DNA of 64,000 nt from Streptomyces sp. TSRI0107 (GCF_001905845.1 NZ_LIVZ01000012.1:62001-126000); one strand, 5' to 3'; counted from the first letter of the stretch, positions 15,794 through 24,791 are shown. A program made the numbers and translations. The notes: a model not told the origin generated them from the letters alone.

Positions 15794-16783
15794 TTGTACA
15801 CCGCACACCCCGACCGCTACGCCGACATGCCCTACCGGCGCACCGGCCGCAGCGGCCTGAAGCTCCCCGCGCTGTCGCTCGGCCTGTGGCACAACTTCGG
15901 CCCCGACCGGCCGGTCGAGACCCAGCGCGCCATCCTGCGCCGCGCCTTCGACCTCGGTGTCACCCACTTCGACCTGGCCAACAACTACGGCCCGCCGCCC
16001 GGCGCCGCCGAGTCCGCGCTGGGCGAGGCACTGAGGGCGGACTTCGCGCCGTACCGCGACGAGCTGGTGATCTCCACCAAGGCCGGCTACCTGATGTGGC
16101 CCGGCCCGTACGGCGAGTGGGGCTCCCGGAAGTACCTGATGTCGTCGCTGGACCAGAGCCTGAAGCGGATGGGCCTGGACTACGTCGACATCTTCTACTC
16201 GCACCGGCCGGACCCGGAGACTCCGCTGGAGGAGACGATGGGGGCCCTGCACTCCGCCGTGCAGCAGGGCAAGGCGCTGTACGTCGGCGTCTCCAACTAC
16301 TCCCCGGAGCAGACCCGGGAGGCCGCCCGGATCCTCGGCGAGCTGGGCACCCCGCTGCTGATCCACCAGCCGCGCTACTCGATGCTCGACCGGCGCCCCG
16401 AGGACGGCCTGCTGGACGCGCTGGACGAGCTGGCGGTGGGTTCCATCGCCTACTCCCCGCTGGAGCAGGGCGTGCTCACCGCCCGCTACCTCGACGGCAT
16501 CCCGGAGGACTCGCGGGCCGCGAGCGACAGCCCGTTCCTGAACTCGGACGCGCTGACCGAGGAGCTGGTCGGCAAGCTGCGGGCGCTGGACGAGATTGCC
16601 AAGTCCCGTGGCCAGTCCCTCGCCCAGATGGCCCTCGCCTGGGTGCTGCGCGGCGGCCGGGTCACCTCCGCGCTGGTCGGCGCGAGCAGCCCGCGGCAGC
16701 TGGAGGACAGCGTCGCCGCAATCCGCAATCTCGACTTCGACGCGGAGGAGCTGGCCCGTATCGACGCGGTCGTCACGGCGTAA
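15794..16783 (+). CDS. Aldo/keto reductase, YghZ/Gpr type
   Basis: A 329-residue NADPH-dependent reductase. The N-terminus YTAHPDRYADMPYRRTGRSG and the motif FDLANNYGPPPGAAES match the subgroup of E. coli YghZ, which reduces L-glyceraldehyde 3-phosphate and methylglyoxal. Catalytic residues of the AKR barrel are present: Asp and Tyr in FDLANNYG, Lys in STKAGY and His in YSHRPDPETPLEE. I chose the TTG at 15794 because GGAG lies 5 nt upstream and homology begins there; no ATG fits. The strong hairpin at 16795 ends the unit. Confidence 0.9.
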   Translation: MYTAHPDRYADMPYRRTGRSGLKLPALSLGLWHNFGPDRPVETQRAILRRAFDLGVTHFDLANNYGPPPGAAESALGEALRADFAPYRDELVISTKAGYLMWPGPYGEWGSRKYLMSSLDQSLKRMGLDYVDIFYSHRPDPETPLEETMGALHSAVQQGKALYVGVSNYSPEQTREAARILGELGTPLLIHQPRYSMLDRRPEDGLLDALDELAVGSIAYSPLEQGVLTARYLDGIPEDSRAASDSPFLNSDALTEELVGKLRALDEIAKSRGQSLAQMALAWVLRGGRVTSALVGASSPRQLEDSVAAIRNLDFDAEELARIDAVVTA

Positions 16784-16794
16784 AGGATCTTTTC

Positions 16795-16827
16795 GATGCC
16801 CGGGGACGGCCGCCGTCTCCGGGCATC
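16795..16827 (+). terminator. Rho-independent-type terminator of the AKR gene
   Basis: A 16-bp stem with one mismatch (GATGCCCGGGGACGGC against GCCGTCTCCGGGCATC) begins 12 bases after the AKR stop codon and is followed by CTTTT. Confidence 0.85.
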
Positions 16828-17041
16828 CGGCTTTTCGATCAATACGTGGGTGCGGAAATTAGCGCCCCTTTTCCGGCCAGACCCCGGCCGCACCCGAGAG
16901 GCCCCGCTGCCTGGTCCGGGCCTGTGTCCAGGCCCGCGGGCAATTCCACGTCCACCTTTTCCGCCGTGAAACTCGGCGGGCCGTCGTATTCCGGCCAATC
17001 GACGCGGCGGAATATGCCAGGAGACTGGCCGGAAAGCCATG

Positions 17042-17069
17042 GTGACAGTGGTTCAAGAGTGAAGATACT
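17042..17069 (+). promoter_or_regulatory. Possible promoter of the 136-aa protein gene
   Basis: GTGACA (17042-17047) and GATACT (17064-17069) are 16 nt apart, 38 bases before the GTG at 17108. The remaining sequence from the AKR terminator to here (about 215 bases) holds no gene-like frame. Confidence 0.4.
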
Positions 17070-17107
17070 CGACGCCAGGGCCAGTTCACCGCGCGGGGGA
17101 GGAGAAC

Positions 17108-17518
17108 GTGCACGACGAATTCCTGTGCCATGTCACCGCCTACGGCGCCTGCGACGGGCAGCGCATCGGAGTGCCGTTGGGCACCTACCGGGCGCCCACC
17201 CTGGCCCTCGCGCTGTGGTGGCTGCGGGACCGCGCCACCTGGATCGCCGAACGGCTCGACCCCCAGCCCGGCGGTGAGCTCTACCCGCCGAACGCGCTGA
17301 TACCGGTGGGCGAGAGCGTGACCGACGTGCCCGCCGTGCTGCGCTCCTGGTGTGCCGACGCGGACCGGCAGGAGCTGATGGCCGACGAGTTGGCGGCCGG
17401 GCGGCTGGTGCGGATCGCCGTCCAGGACGACACCACCGAGTACGAGCTGCTGGCGGAGTCCGTCGACGCCCTGCGGATGCAGCGGACCATCCCGGCGCTG
17501 GTGATGCCGGTGGCCTGA
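17108..17518 (+). CDS. Conserved hypothetical protein
   Basis: A 136-residue soluble protein that I do not recognise. It begins MHDEFLCHVTAYGACDGQRIG and has a TLALALWWLRDRATWIAERLDP helix and an acidic C-terminal half rich in L, V and E. There is no signal peptide, membrane helix or known catalytic motif. A strong GGGGGAGGAG lies 5 nt before the GTG. It ends 62 bases before the FHA-ABC operon, whose own promoter motif lies in between, so it may be functionally separate. Confidence 0.75.
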   Translation: MHDEFLCHVTAYGACDGQRIGVPLGTYRAPTLALALWWLRDRATWIAERLDPQPGGELYPPNALIPVGESVTDVPAVLRSWCADADRQELMADELAAGRLVRIAVQDDTTEYELLAESVDALRMQRTIPALVMPVA

Positions 17519-17567
17519 CCGGATACCGGGCAAAAGCGGACGATAAGCACACGAGTGGGCTAATCGG

Positions 17568-17573
17568 TAGAAT
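17568..17573 (+). promoter_or_regulatory. -10 element predicting a leaderless mRNA (FHA-ABC operon)
   Basis: TAGAAT, close to the consensus TANNAT, ends 7 nt before the ATG at 17581 and there is no Shine-Dalgarno sequence. This is the clearest case of this layout in the window. Confidence 0.6.
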
Positions 17574-17580
17574 CGCTGGC

Positions 17581-19923
17581 ATGGCGGAGCGGCAGGCCGA
17601 CTCCACGGCACCCGAACTCGTCCTGGAGACCGAGACGGGCGTCACGGTGATGATCCCGGCTCGGGACTACCACGTAGGCCGTGACCCCCTCAGCGACATC
17701 GTCCTCGACGACGACCGGGTCTCCTGGCACCACGCGGTGCTCCACGCCGACGCCGACCACTGGACGCTGCACGACGAACACAGCACCAACGGCACCTATG
17801 CCGACGGGCGCCGCGTGCACGACCGGAACGTCGGACCCGGCACCGTCATCCACTTCGGCAACCCCGACGACGGGCCCCGCGCCATCCTCACCGGCCTCAC
17901 CGTCGCCGAGCCCGAACGCCCCTCGGGGGTCTCCCGGCCCGCCCTCACCGGCACCTTCCGGCACCCCACCTCCGTACGGCCGCTGCCCACCCGCACCTTC
18001 CGCATCGGCCGTGCCGCCGACAACGACCTGGTCGTCGACGACCTGATCGTCTCCCGGCACCACGCCGAGCTGCGCATCCACGCCGACGGCACGTACGAGA
18101 TCGCCGACCTCGAGAGCCACAACGGCACCTACCTCAACGGCGTGCTGGTCGACGGGGCGGCCGACATCGGCCCCGGCGACATCGTGGGCATCGGCCACTC
18201 CGACTTCTGCCTCGTCGGCGACGAACTCCAGCAGTACGTCGACACCGGCGAGATCTCCCTCGACGTCCAGGAACTCACCGTCGCCGTCGACCGGGGCCGC
18301 AAGCTCCTCCTGGACCACGTGTCCTTCCCGGTGGGCGAGAAGTGCCTGCTCGCCGTGGTCGGCCCGAGCGGCGCCGGCAAGTCCACCCTGATGAACGCGC
18401 TCACCGGCCAGCGGCCCGCCGACCACGGCACCGTCCTCTACGACGGCCGCGACCTGTACCACGACTACGCCGAACTGCGGCAGCGCATCGGACTCGTCCC
18501 GCAGGACGACATCCTGCACACCCAGCTGACCGTCCGCGCCGCCCTGACCTACGCCGCCGAACTGCGCTTCCCGCAGGACACCGCCAAGGCCGAACGCCGG
18601 GCCCGGGTCGAGGAGGTGATCCGCGAACTCGGCCTCCAGGAGCGGGCCGGGCAGCCCGTGCACAGCCTGTCCGGCGGGCAGCGCAAACGGGTCAGCGTGG
18701 CGCTGGAGCTGCTCACCAGGCCCTCACTGCTCTTCCTCGACGAGCCGACCTCCGGCCTCGACCCCGGCATGGACCGCTCGGTGATGCACATGCTGCGCGG
18801 CCTCGCCGACGACGGCCGGACCGTCATCGTCGTCACCCACAGCGTGCTCAGCCTGGACGTCTGCGACCGCCTCCTCGTCCTCGCCCCCGGCGGCAGGGTC
18901 GCCTACTACGGCCCGCCCGGCGACGCGCTCGCCTTCTTCGGCTTCGAGCAGTGGCCGGAGGCCTTCGAGGCGTTCGAACAGGACCGCGACCGGGACTGGG
19001 CGGGGGAGTACCGCGACTCGCCCTTCCACCGGCGGTACGTCACCGAAGCCGGCACCCAGCCCCAGCTGCCCCGCCAGAGCCCCGTCATCATGGGCCCGCC
19101 ACCCAGGCCCCGCGGCTGGGCTGCCCAGCTCGGCACCCTCATCCGCCGCTACACCGCCGCGCTCGCCGCCGACCGCACCTTCCTCGCCATCATGATCGCG
19201 CTGCCGTTCGTGATGGGCGCGATGGCACGGGCCCTCGCGGGCGGCGAGCTGACCCGTAAGTCCGCCATGAACACCCTGCTCATCCTGTGCGTCGGCGCGG
19301 TCCTCACGGGCGCCGCGAACGCGGTGCGCGAACTCGTCAAGGAGCGGGTGATCTACCAGCGGGAGCGCGCAGTGGGCCTGTCCAGATCGGCGTACCTGAT
19401 GTCCAAGGTGGTCGTGCTCGGCACGGTCACCGTGCTCCAGGCGGTGGTGCTGACGCTGGTCGCGCTGGTCGGCGTGGACCTCAACGTGCCCGGCGGCGAC
19501 GGCGTGCTCATGCCACCCCTGATCGAGATCACCATCGCCGTCGCGCTGCTCGCCTTCAGCGCGATGATGCTCGGCCTGCTGGTCTCCGCGCTCGTCCGCA
19601 AGGAGGAGGTGACCATGCCGCTGCTGGTGCTGCTCGCCATCGTCCAGGTCGTCTTCTGCGGCGCCATGCTCCACGTCGACGGCGTGCTCGTGCTGGAGCA
19701 GCTGGCCTGGCTGGTGCCGTCCCGCTGGGGGTTCGCCGCGATGGCCGGCACCCTCGACCTCGGGCGGCTCTCGCCCGGCGATCTGAGCAGCGACCCGCTC
19801 TTCGCCCACACGGCGGACGTGTGGCTGCGCAACATGGGCATGCTGCTCGTCCTGTCGCTCATCTTCGGCTGGGTGGTGTCCCGTCTGCTGCGGCGCCGCG
19901 AACCCGCCGTGATGCGGAAGTAG
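17581..19923 (+). CDS. FHA-FHA-ABC transporter (ABC-2/ABCG type)
   Basis: A 780-residue single-chain exporter. Two forkhead-associated (phosphothreonine-binding) domains lead: residues about 20-105 (GRDPLSDI...SWHHA...STNGTY) and about 135-215 (RIGRAADNDL...SRHHAEL...SHNGTYLNG). An ABC ATPase follows with Walker A GPSGAGKST at 261-269, signature LSGGQRKR and Walker B LLFLDEPTSG. A C-terminal ABC-2 permease has about six helices after residue 530. The order ATPase then permease matches ABCG half-transporters such as Rv1747, where phosphorylation by a Ser/Thr kinase governs the FHA domain. A Ser/Thr kinase is encoded in this operon, so the same logic is likely. The substrate is unknown. Confidence 0.94.
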   Translation: MAERQADSTAPELVLETETGVTVMIPARDYHVGRDPLSDIVLDDDRVSWHHAVLHADADHWTLHDEHSTNGTYADGRRVHDRNVGPGTVIHFGNPDDGPRAILTGLTVAEPERPSGVSRPALTGTFRHPTSVRPLPTRTFRIGRAADNDLVVDDLIVSRHHAELRIHADGTYEIADLESHNGTYLNGVLVDGAADIGPGDIVGIGHSDFCLVGDELQQYVDTGEISLDVQELTVAVDRGRKLLLDHVSFPVGEKCLLAVVGPSGAGKSTLMNALTGQRPADHGTVLYDGRDLYHDYAELRQRIGLVPQDDILHTQLTVRAALTYAAELRFPQDTAKAERRARVEEVIRELGLQERAGQPVHSLSGGQRKRVSVALELLTRPSLLFLDEPTSGLDPGMDRSVMHMLRGLADDGRTVIVVTHSVLSLDVCDRLLVLAPGGRVAYYGPPGDALAFFGFEQWPEAFEAFEQDRDRDWAGEYRDSPFHRRYVTEAGTQPQLPRQSPVIMGPPPRPRGWAAQLGTLIRRYTAALAADRTFLAIMIALPFVMGAMARALAGGELTRKSAMNTLLILCVGAVLTGAANAVRELVKERVIYQRERAVGLSRSAYLMSKVVVLGTVTVLQAVVLTLVALVGVDLNVPGGDGVLMPPLIEITIAVALLAFSAMMLGLLVSALVRKEEVTMPLLVLLAIVQVVFCGAMLHVDGVLVLEQLAWLVPSRWGFAAMAGTLDLGRLSPGDLSSDPLFAHTADVWLRNMGMLLVLSLIFGWVVSRLLRRREPAVMRK

Positions 19924-19932
19924 GCGCCGACG

Positions 19933-20499
19933 ATGACCGCCCCCGGCTTCCGGCCCACACACGTGGTCCCCGGGCACGGCATGGCCGCCTGGGAGACCCC
20001 CGACTTCGACCGGCCCACCGTGCCCCTCGACCCGCTGCTGCCGGTCCAGCTCACCGAGCGGCGCGGCGACTGGGGCCGGATCCGGTGCGCCAACGGCTGG
20101 TCCGCCTGGGTCGACGGCCGCCGGCTGGTCGCCGTACCGCAGGACCCGCCCACCGAGCAGCGCCGGCTCAGCCCCGGCGCCGACCCCCGCCCGCTGCTGG
20201 CCCGCGCCGAACAGGCCGTCGCCCGCTACCGGGCCGCCGTCGACGAACTGACGGCCGGCGACCTGGACGCCGAGTCGTTCCGGGACCGCACCCGCGGCCT
20301 GCGGATCGGCGTGGTCGTCGACGGCGAGTCGATGTGGCTGTACGACGGCGAGCGGGAGCGCTGGGCGTACTGCGACGGCACCCACCTGGACACCTACGCG
20401 GTGGACGAGGGCCCGCAGGCCCGGCAGTCCCCGCGGTCCTCGGAGGACGACCCGGGGTACGTCCGCACCCGCCTGGTCACCCGCGACGGTGAACGGTGA
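19933..20499 (+). CDS. SH3-like domain protein in the FHA-ABC operon
   Basis: A 188-residue soluble protein. Residues about 10-65 (VVPGHGMAAWETPD...WGRIRCANGWSAWVDGRRLV) look like a bacterial SH3-like module; the remainder is a charged helical segment and a short beta region with GVVVDGESMWLYDGERERWAYCDG. No catalytic motif is present. It sits 9 bases after the ABC gene and overlaps the kinase gene by one base (TGATG), so the three are translated together. A bridging or scaffold role between kinase and transporter is inference. Confidence 0.8.
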   Translation: MTAPGFRPTHVVPGHGMAAWETPDFDRPTVPLDPLLPVQLTERRGDWGRIRCANGWSAWVDGRRLVAVPQDPPTEQRRLSPGADPRPLLARAEQAVARYRAAVDELTAGDLDAESFRDRTRGLRIGVVVDGESMWLYDGERERWAYCDGTHLDTYAVDEGPQARQSPRSSEDDPGYVRTRLVTRDGER

Positions 20500-21524
20500 T
20501 GGCGCGCGACACCACCGCGTTCTCCGGACGCCCCGCCGAGCTGATCGGCCGGCAGGTCGCGGGATACCGCATCGAGCGCGAGATCGGCCGCGGCGGCATG
20601 GCCGTCGTCTACCGGGCGCGGGACCTGCGGCTGGACCGCACCGTCGCGCTGAAGCTGCTCGCCCCCGAACTCGCCCGCAACGACACCTTCCGCAAACGCT
20701 TCACCCACGAGTCCCGGGTGGCCGCCGCGATCGACCACCCGCACATCGTGCCGATCTTCGAGGCGGGCGAGACGGACGGCGTGCTGTACATCGCCATGCG
20801 CTACGTCGAGGGCAGCGATCTGCGGCACCTGCTCGACCGGGAGGGCCCGCTGCCGTCGCCGACCGCCGCCCGCATCGCCGTCCAGGTGGCCTCCGCGCTG
20901 GACGCCGCCCACGAGCACGGGCTGGTCCACCGGGACGTCAAACCCGGCAACATCCTGATCGCCCGCGGCACCGACAGCGAGCACCCGGAGCACGCCTACC
21001 TCACCGACTTCGGCCTCACCAAGAAGTCGCTGTCGCTGACCGGCTTCACCACGGTCGGCCAGTTCGTCGGCACCCTCGACTACGTCGCCCCCGAGCAGAT
21101 CTCCGGACGCCCCGTCGACGGCCGCTGCGACGTCTACGGCTTCGCCTGCGTCGCCTACGAGACCCTGGCGGGCCGCCCGCCGTTCCTGCGCGACGACGAC
21201 ATGGCCCTGCTCTGGGCCCACCAGCACGACGAACCGCCCCCGCTCACCGAGTCCCGCCCCGACCTCCCGTCCAGCGTCGACACCGTGTTCGCCCGCGCCC
21301 TCGCCAAGAGCCCCGACGACCGGTACGACTCCTGCCTCTCCTTCGTCGCCGCCTTGCGCGGCGCGCTCAGCGGCCGCCCCGAGGCCAGGCGCCCGGCCAC
21401 CGCCGTGGAAGCACGGCCCGCACCGGACTCCGCACCCGAGGCCGCCCAGCCGGGCCGCAGGCCCAAGCTGCCGCCCGCCTGGGCCGACCCGGTGTTCGGA
21501 CACCGCGACCGGACGCCGGGTTAG
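20499..21524 (+). CDS. Hanks-type Ser/Thr protein kinase, cytosolic
   Basis: A 341-residue kinase with all key motifs: glycine loop IGRGGMAVVY (29-38), Lys52 in VALKLL, HRDVKPGNIL catalytic loop, DFGLTKK and an activation loop with several Thr (LTGFTTVGQFVGTLDYVAPEQ). A Pro/Ala-rich tail follows the kinase domain. There is no transmembrane helix or PASTA domain, unlike PknB, so it works inside the cell. Its probable targets are the FHA domains and their partner proteins from the same operon. The ATG used overlaps the previous stop; a GTG one codon earlier (20496) is possible. Confidence 0.93.
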   Translation: MARDTTAFSGRPAELIGRQVAGYRIEREIGRGGMAVVYRARDLRLDRTVALKLLAPELARNDTFRKRFTHESRVAAAIDHPHIVPIFEAGETDGVLYIAMRYVEGSDLRHLLDREGPLPSPTAARIAVQVASALDAAHEHGLVHRDVKPGNILIARGTDSEHPEHAYLTDFGLTKKSLSLTGFTTVGQFVGTLDYVAPEQISGRPVDGRCDVYGFACVAYETLAGRPPFLRDDDMALLWAHQHDEPPPLTESRPDLPSSVDTVFARALAKSPDDRYDSCLSFVAALRGALSGRPEARRPATAVEARPAPDSAPEAAQPGRRPKLPPAWADPVFGHRDRTPG

Positions 21525-21569
21525 ACGTCGTTGACCGGACGCCCAGGGCACAGCCGGGCTAGACGTCGT
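21507..21569. repeat. Imperfect duplication spanning both convergent stop codons
   Basis: GACCGGACGCC followed by CCGGGTTAGACGTCGT at the end of the kinase gene reappears as GACCGGACGCC...CCGGGCTAGACGTCGT. The TAG of the first copy stops the kinase; the CTA of the second copy is the stop of the minus-strand membrane protein. Confidence 0.7.
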
Positions 21570-22830
21570 CCGGGACCTCGCCGTGCCGGTGCACCCGGCG
21601 GGCGAGGAGCGCGCCGAGGAAACCGGTGACCAGCCCCCACAGCAGGGCGAGTCCCAGCGCGCCCCACAGGCGCGGATGCAGGAACAGCTCACCGGAGAGC
21701 TCGCCGCCCAGGTCGCCGATGCCCAGCACCGACAGGCCGAAGGCGGCGTCGATCCGGCAGACCAGGCAGATCATGAGAACGGTGAGGGCGAGCGCGACCG
21801 CCATGTGCAGCGCGTGCTGCCAGGCGCGCACCCGCGCGGGGGAGCGGGCCGCCATCACGAACGCGGCCGCGATCAGCAGCACCGCGTCCACCACCACCAG
21901 CCACCACACCCGGCCGTCGTGTTCGGACAGCGTGCCCAGGTTGACGGTGCTGACGTCCGCGGAGCGCATCACCTGGTCCAGCACGTTCGGCATCGGCAGC
22001 CCGAACGGCCCCTCCACATGGCCGTCCCAGGTGGCGCCCAGTCCGATGGTGAGCGCCAGCCACGTCAGGTTCGGCACCCCCAGCAGGATCACCGCCAGCG
22101 TCTCCGCCGCGTGCCCCCGCGTCACCGCGACGACCAGGCCGATCAAGATGCCCAGCACCACGTACGCCAGCAGCAGCACGACCATCGCGTACGCCGCCGG
22201 ACGCACCGACTGCTGGAACCGCAGCAGCCGCCCCGGCAGCGGCGCCCCGCGCGACACCAGCAGCGCCAGCACCAGCACCCCGGCCAGCCACAGCAACCCG
22301 AACACCAGGGTCACCGGCACATCGGTGGTGAAGCCCACCTTCGGTTCGATGCCGAACAGCTCGCCGATGTCGCTGATCGCGCCCTCGCCGAGGGAGATGG
22401 TGAAGGTGTGCCGGGCCGCGAGGGCCAGCCCGAGCAGGGCCAGCAGCCACAGCACGGCGATCCGCGCCGCCCAGCCCAGCAGTTCCCCGGCCCCGGCGAC
22501 GGCCCGGTGCCGCAGCGGCCACAGGAAGCCGGCGGCGAACACCAGCGCGCCGACGAGCGTCACGGACAGCGGAATCACCGTCAGGCCGCCCTCGACACCC
22601 GCCAGTTCACCGGCGCTCCCGGACAACTCGACACTGCCGCCGACGGCGGTCACCACCGTCGCCGCGACCACCTTGGGATAGGCGCCGTCGGGCACGTCGG
22701 TGGCCCCGGCCGCCCACAGGCCCAGCGCTGCGACGACGGCCATGGCGAGCGCCCCGGCGAGGGTCACGGCCAGCGCCCGAACCCACCCGCGGAGGGCGAC
22801 GGCCTGGCCGACGGAGATACGCAGGCTCAC
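21559..22830 (-). CDS. Streptophobe-family integral membrane protein
   Basis: A 423-residue very hydrophobic protein with about ten predicted membrane helices and few charged loops. It resembles the actinobacterial streptophobe family, whose function is unknown; the motif GVPNLTWLALTIGLGATWDGHVEG after the middle helices is characteristic. No transport or enzyme signature is visible. The start is GTG with a -10 hexamer directly upstream. It is convergent with the FHA-ABC/kinase operon and divergent from the DUF6777-like gene. Confidence 0.85.
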   Translation of the reverse strand: MSLRISVGQAVALRGWVRALAVTLAGALAMAVVAALGLWAAGATDVPDGAYPKVVAATVVTAVGGSVELSGSAGELAGVEGGLTVIPLSVTLVGALVFAAGFLWPLRHRAVAGAGELLGWAARIAVLWLLALLGLALAARHTFTISLGEGAISDIGELFGIEPKVGFTTDVPVTLVFGLLWLAGVLVLALLVSRGAPLPGRLLRFQQSVRPAAYAMVVLLLAYVVLGILIGLVVAVTRGHAAETLAVILLGVPNLTWLALTIGLGATWDGHVEGPFGLPMPNVLDQVMRSADVSTVNLGTLSEHDGRVWWLVVVDAVLLIAAAFVMAARSPARVRAWQHALHMAVALALTVLMICLVCRIDAAFGLSVLGIGDLGGELSGELFLHPRLWGALGLALLWGLVTGFLGALLARRVHRHGEVPDDV

Positions 22831-22836
22831 ATGGCC

Positions 22837-22842
22837 ACGCTA
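22837..22842 (-). promoter_or_regulatory. -10 element predicting a leaderless mRNA (streptophobe gene)
   Basis: TAGCGT on the minus strand ends 6 nt before the GTG at 22830; no ribosome binding site is present. Confidence 0.5.
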
Positions 22843-22994
22843 ATCAGCACACGGCGCCCTCGCCCGCCGGGAGAGCCGTCCGCGTCGGCTTGCGGGCCGT
22901 GGCGCACCGGAGCACACAATGGTCACAAGGGGCACGAAAAGCGGCCGAACGCAAGACTCCGGGCCGCCGGCACTCCACGACGGGAGCACAGCTC

Positions 22995-24221
22995 GTGAGC
23001 GTCGAACCGCCGAACTCCGGTCGCCCCACCGGGCCGCCGTCCGGCCCCCTGTCCGGCCGCGCACAGCCACCCTCCGGTCCGCCGCCCCCGCCCCCGCCCC
23101 CACCTCCGGGCCGGGGCCCGGCGCCGGACCACGAACCCCGCGAACCCGGCCGGCCCTGGTGGAAGTCCGTACCGCGGGTCGCGACGATCGCCGTGGTCGT
23201 GGCCGCGCTCGCCACCGTCGGCGTCCTGCTCACCCGCGGCGACAGCGGCACCGGCGGCAGCCGCGAGGTCTTCCTCCAGGCCGCGAACAGCCGGGGCCCC
23301 GACCCCTTCACCGACTCGACGGCACAGGGGACCAGCACCTCGCCGGCCACCCCGACGACGCCGCCGACCACCGCGCTCACCCCGTCGGAGACCGTGACCG
23401 CCGGTGAGAACAGGGTGCGGGGCTACAACGGCGGCACGCCCGGCGTCTACGGCGGCACCCGCGACGTGGCCGCCTGCGACGTCGAGCTGCAGATCACCTA
23501 CCTGCGGGAGAACCCGGACCGGAACCGGGCGTTCGCCGCCGCGTTGAAGCTGGACCCGGACGACGTCCCCGCCTATCTCCGCGGCCTCACACCGGTGCTG
23601 CTGCGCATGGACACCCGCGTCACCAACCACGGCTACCGCGACGGCGAGGCCGACCCGTACCAGGCGATCCTCCAGTCCGGCACGGCGGTCCTCGTCAACG
23701 ACCGCGGGCTGCCGCGCGTGCGCTGCGCCTGCGGCAACCCGCTGACCAACCCGCTCCAGCAGCACACCGGCTACGAGCGGATCGGCGACTCCTGGCCGTC
23801 GTTCGACCCCGCGAAGGTCATCGTGATCCTGCCCGCCGCCGAGCCCGTGAAGACCTTCGTGCTCCGCGACATCGAGAACGGCGGCTGGGTCGCCCGCGCC
23901 CGCGGCGACGACGGCGACCGGGACGTACCGACCAAGCCGCCGAAAATCCCGCCCACGCCGACGGACATCTCCCCGCGGCCGCCGTCGCCGGACACCGGCT
24001 CGCCCACGGGTGAGAAGCCGTCGTCCGAGAGCTCGCCGCGTCCGGACTCGTCGCCGACCCCGCCACCGCCCAGCCCGCCCACGTCCCCCGACACCTCCAC
24101 GTCCGAACCTCCGCAGTCCCCTCCGGCCTCCACCTCCGTGCCGGACGTCCCGGACTCGATCACCCAGTCGACGCCGCCGACGAGCCTGCCGGTACCGGGC
24201 ACCTCCGTCCCCTCGGTGTGA
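22995..24221 (+). CDS. Membrane-anchored DUF6777-type protein
   Basis: A 408-residue protein with a Pro-rich cytosolic N-terminus (a run of ten Pro near residue 30), one membrane helix (about 56-77, VATIAVVVAALATVGVLL) and an external domain (about 95-300) with FLQAANSRGPDPFTDST and a pair of Cys (RCACGNPLTNPL). A long Pro/Ser/Thr-rich tail follows, probably crossing the cell wall. The external domain matches what is known as DUF6777 in streptomycetes; no function is known. The GTG start has GGGAG 8 nt upstream. Confidence 0.8.
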   Translation: MSVEPPNSGRPTGPPSGPLSGRAQPPSGPPPPPPPPPPGRGPAPDHEPREPGRPWWKSVPRVATIAVVVAALATVGVLLTRGDSGTGGSREVFLQAANSRGPDPFTDSTAQGTSTSPATPTTPPTTALTPSETVTAGENRVRGYNGGTPGVYGGTRDVAACDVELQITYLRENPDRNRAFAAALKLDPDDVPAYLRGLTPVLLRMDTRVTNHGYRDGEADPYQAILQSGTAVLVNDRGLPRVRCACGNPLTNPLQQHTGYERIGDSWPSFDPAKVIVILPAAEPVKTFVLRDIENGGWVARARGDDGDRDVPTKPPKIPPTPTDISPRPPSPDTGSPTGEKPSSESSPRPDSSPTPPPPSPPTSPDTSTSEPPQSPPASTSVPDVPDSITQSTPPTSLPVPGTSVPSV

Positions 24222-24312
24222 CGCCCACTGCACCGGGGACTGTGCCGCGCGACTCGGGGTACGAGGACTGGTGCAGCAGTATCCGGCCAGGCCGGCGTGG
24301 GAGAGAGACAGC

Positions 24313-24768
24313 ATGATCGAGCACCGGGACGGCACGGTCGTACCAACGAGTATCGACGTGCCCGTGGAACCGCTTCGGCGGACGGCGCACTACACCGGTG
24401 AACCCGGATGCATCGCGGAGGCGCGGGAGTTCGCCGCGCAGTTCGTGAACCAGCTCAGGACCGAGTGGTGCGCGGCGATCGGCGCGCGCGCCGAGGAGGC
24501 CCTGCTGCTGGTGGTCAGCGAACTGGTCACCAACGCGGACCGGCACAGCGAGGGGCCCTACATCCTCGACCTCTCGGGCACCGACGGGTCCGTGACGGTC
24601 TCCGTCTACGACAGCAGCGACGCCCTGCCCCGGCGCTTCCCCCGGGACCCGGAACGCATCGGCAGACACGGCCTGGAGATCGTCCACGCGCTGGCCGACC
24701 GCGTCGCCGTCGAGCGGGTGCCGGTCGGCAAGCGGGTGTGGGCGGTCGTCGCGCTGGCGGACGGGTGA
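24313..24768 (+). CDS. RsbW-like ATP-binding anti-sigma/regulatory protein
   Basis: A 151-residue GHKL-fold ATPase domain standing alone. The N box (EALLLVVSELVTNADRH), a G1-like DSSDALP and the G2-like GRHGLEIV are present. Such proteins are anti-sigma factors for SigB-type sigmas or their paralogues, phosphorylating anti-anti-sigma factors. It is convergent with the SigB-family gene next door, so it is a candidate partner, but streptomycetes encode dozens of these proteins. The start is ATG behind GAGAGAGA. Confidence 0.85.
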   Translation: MIEHRDGTVVPTSIDVPVEPLRRTAHYTGEPGCIAEAREFAAQFVNQLRTEWCAAIGARAEEALLLVVSELVTNADRHSEGPYILDLSGTDGSVTVSVYDSSDALPRRFPRDPERIGRHGLEIVHALADRVAVERVPVGKRVWAVVALADG

Positions 24769-24791
24769 ATCGCGCTACACCTACGGGTGAG

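Noticed and set aside
18724..20385. 553-residue minus-strand frame over the FHA-ABC gene
   Set aside because: His/Asp/Gln-rich shadow without motifs; the plus strand carries two FHA domains, Walker A and B.
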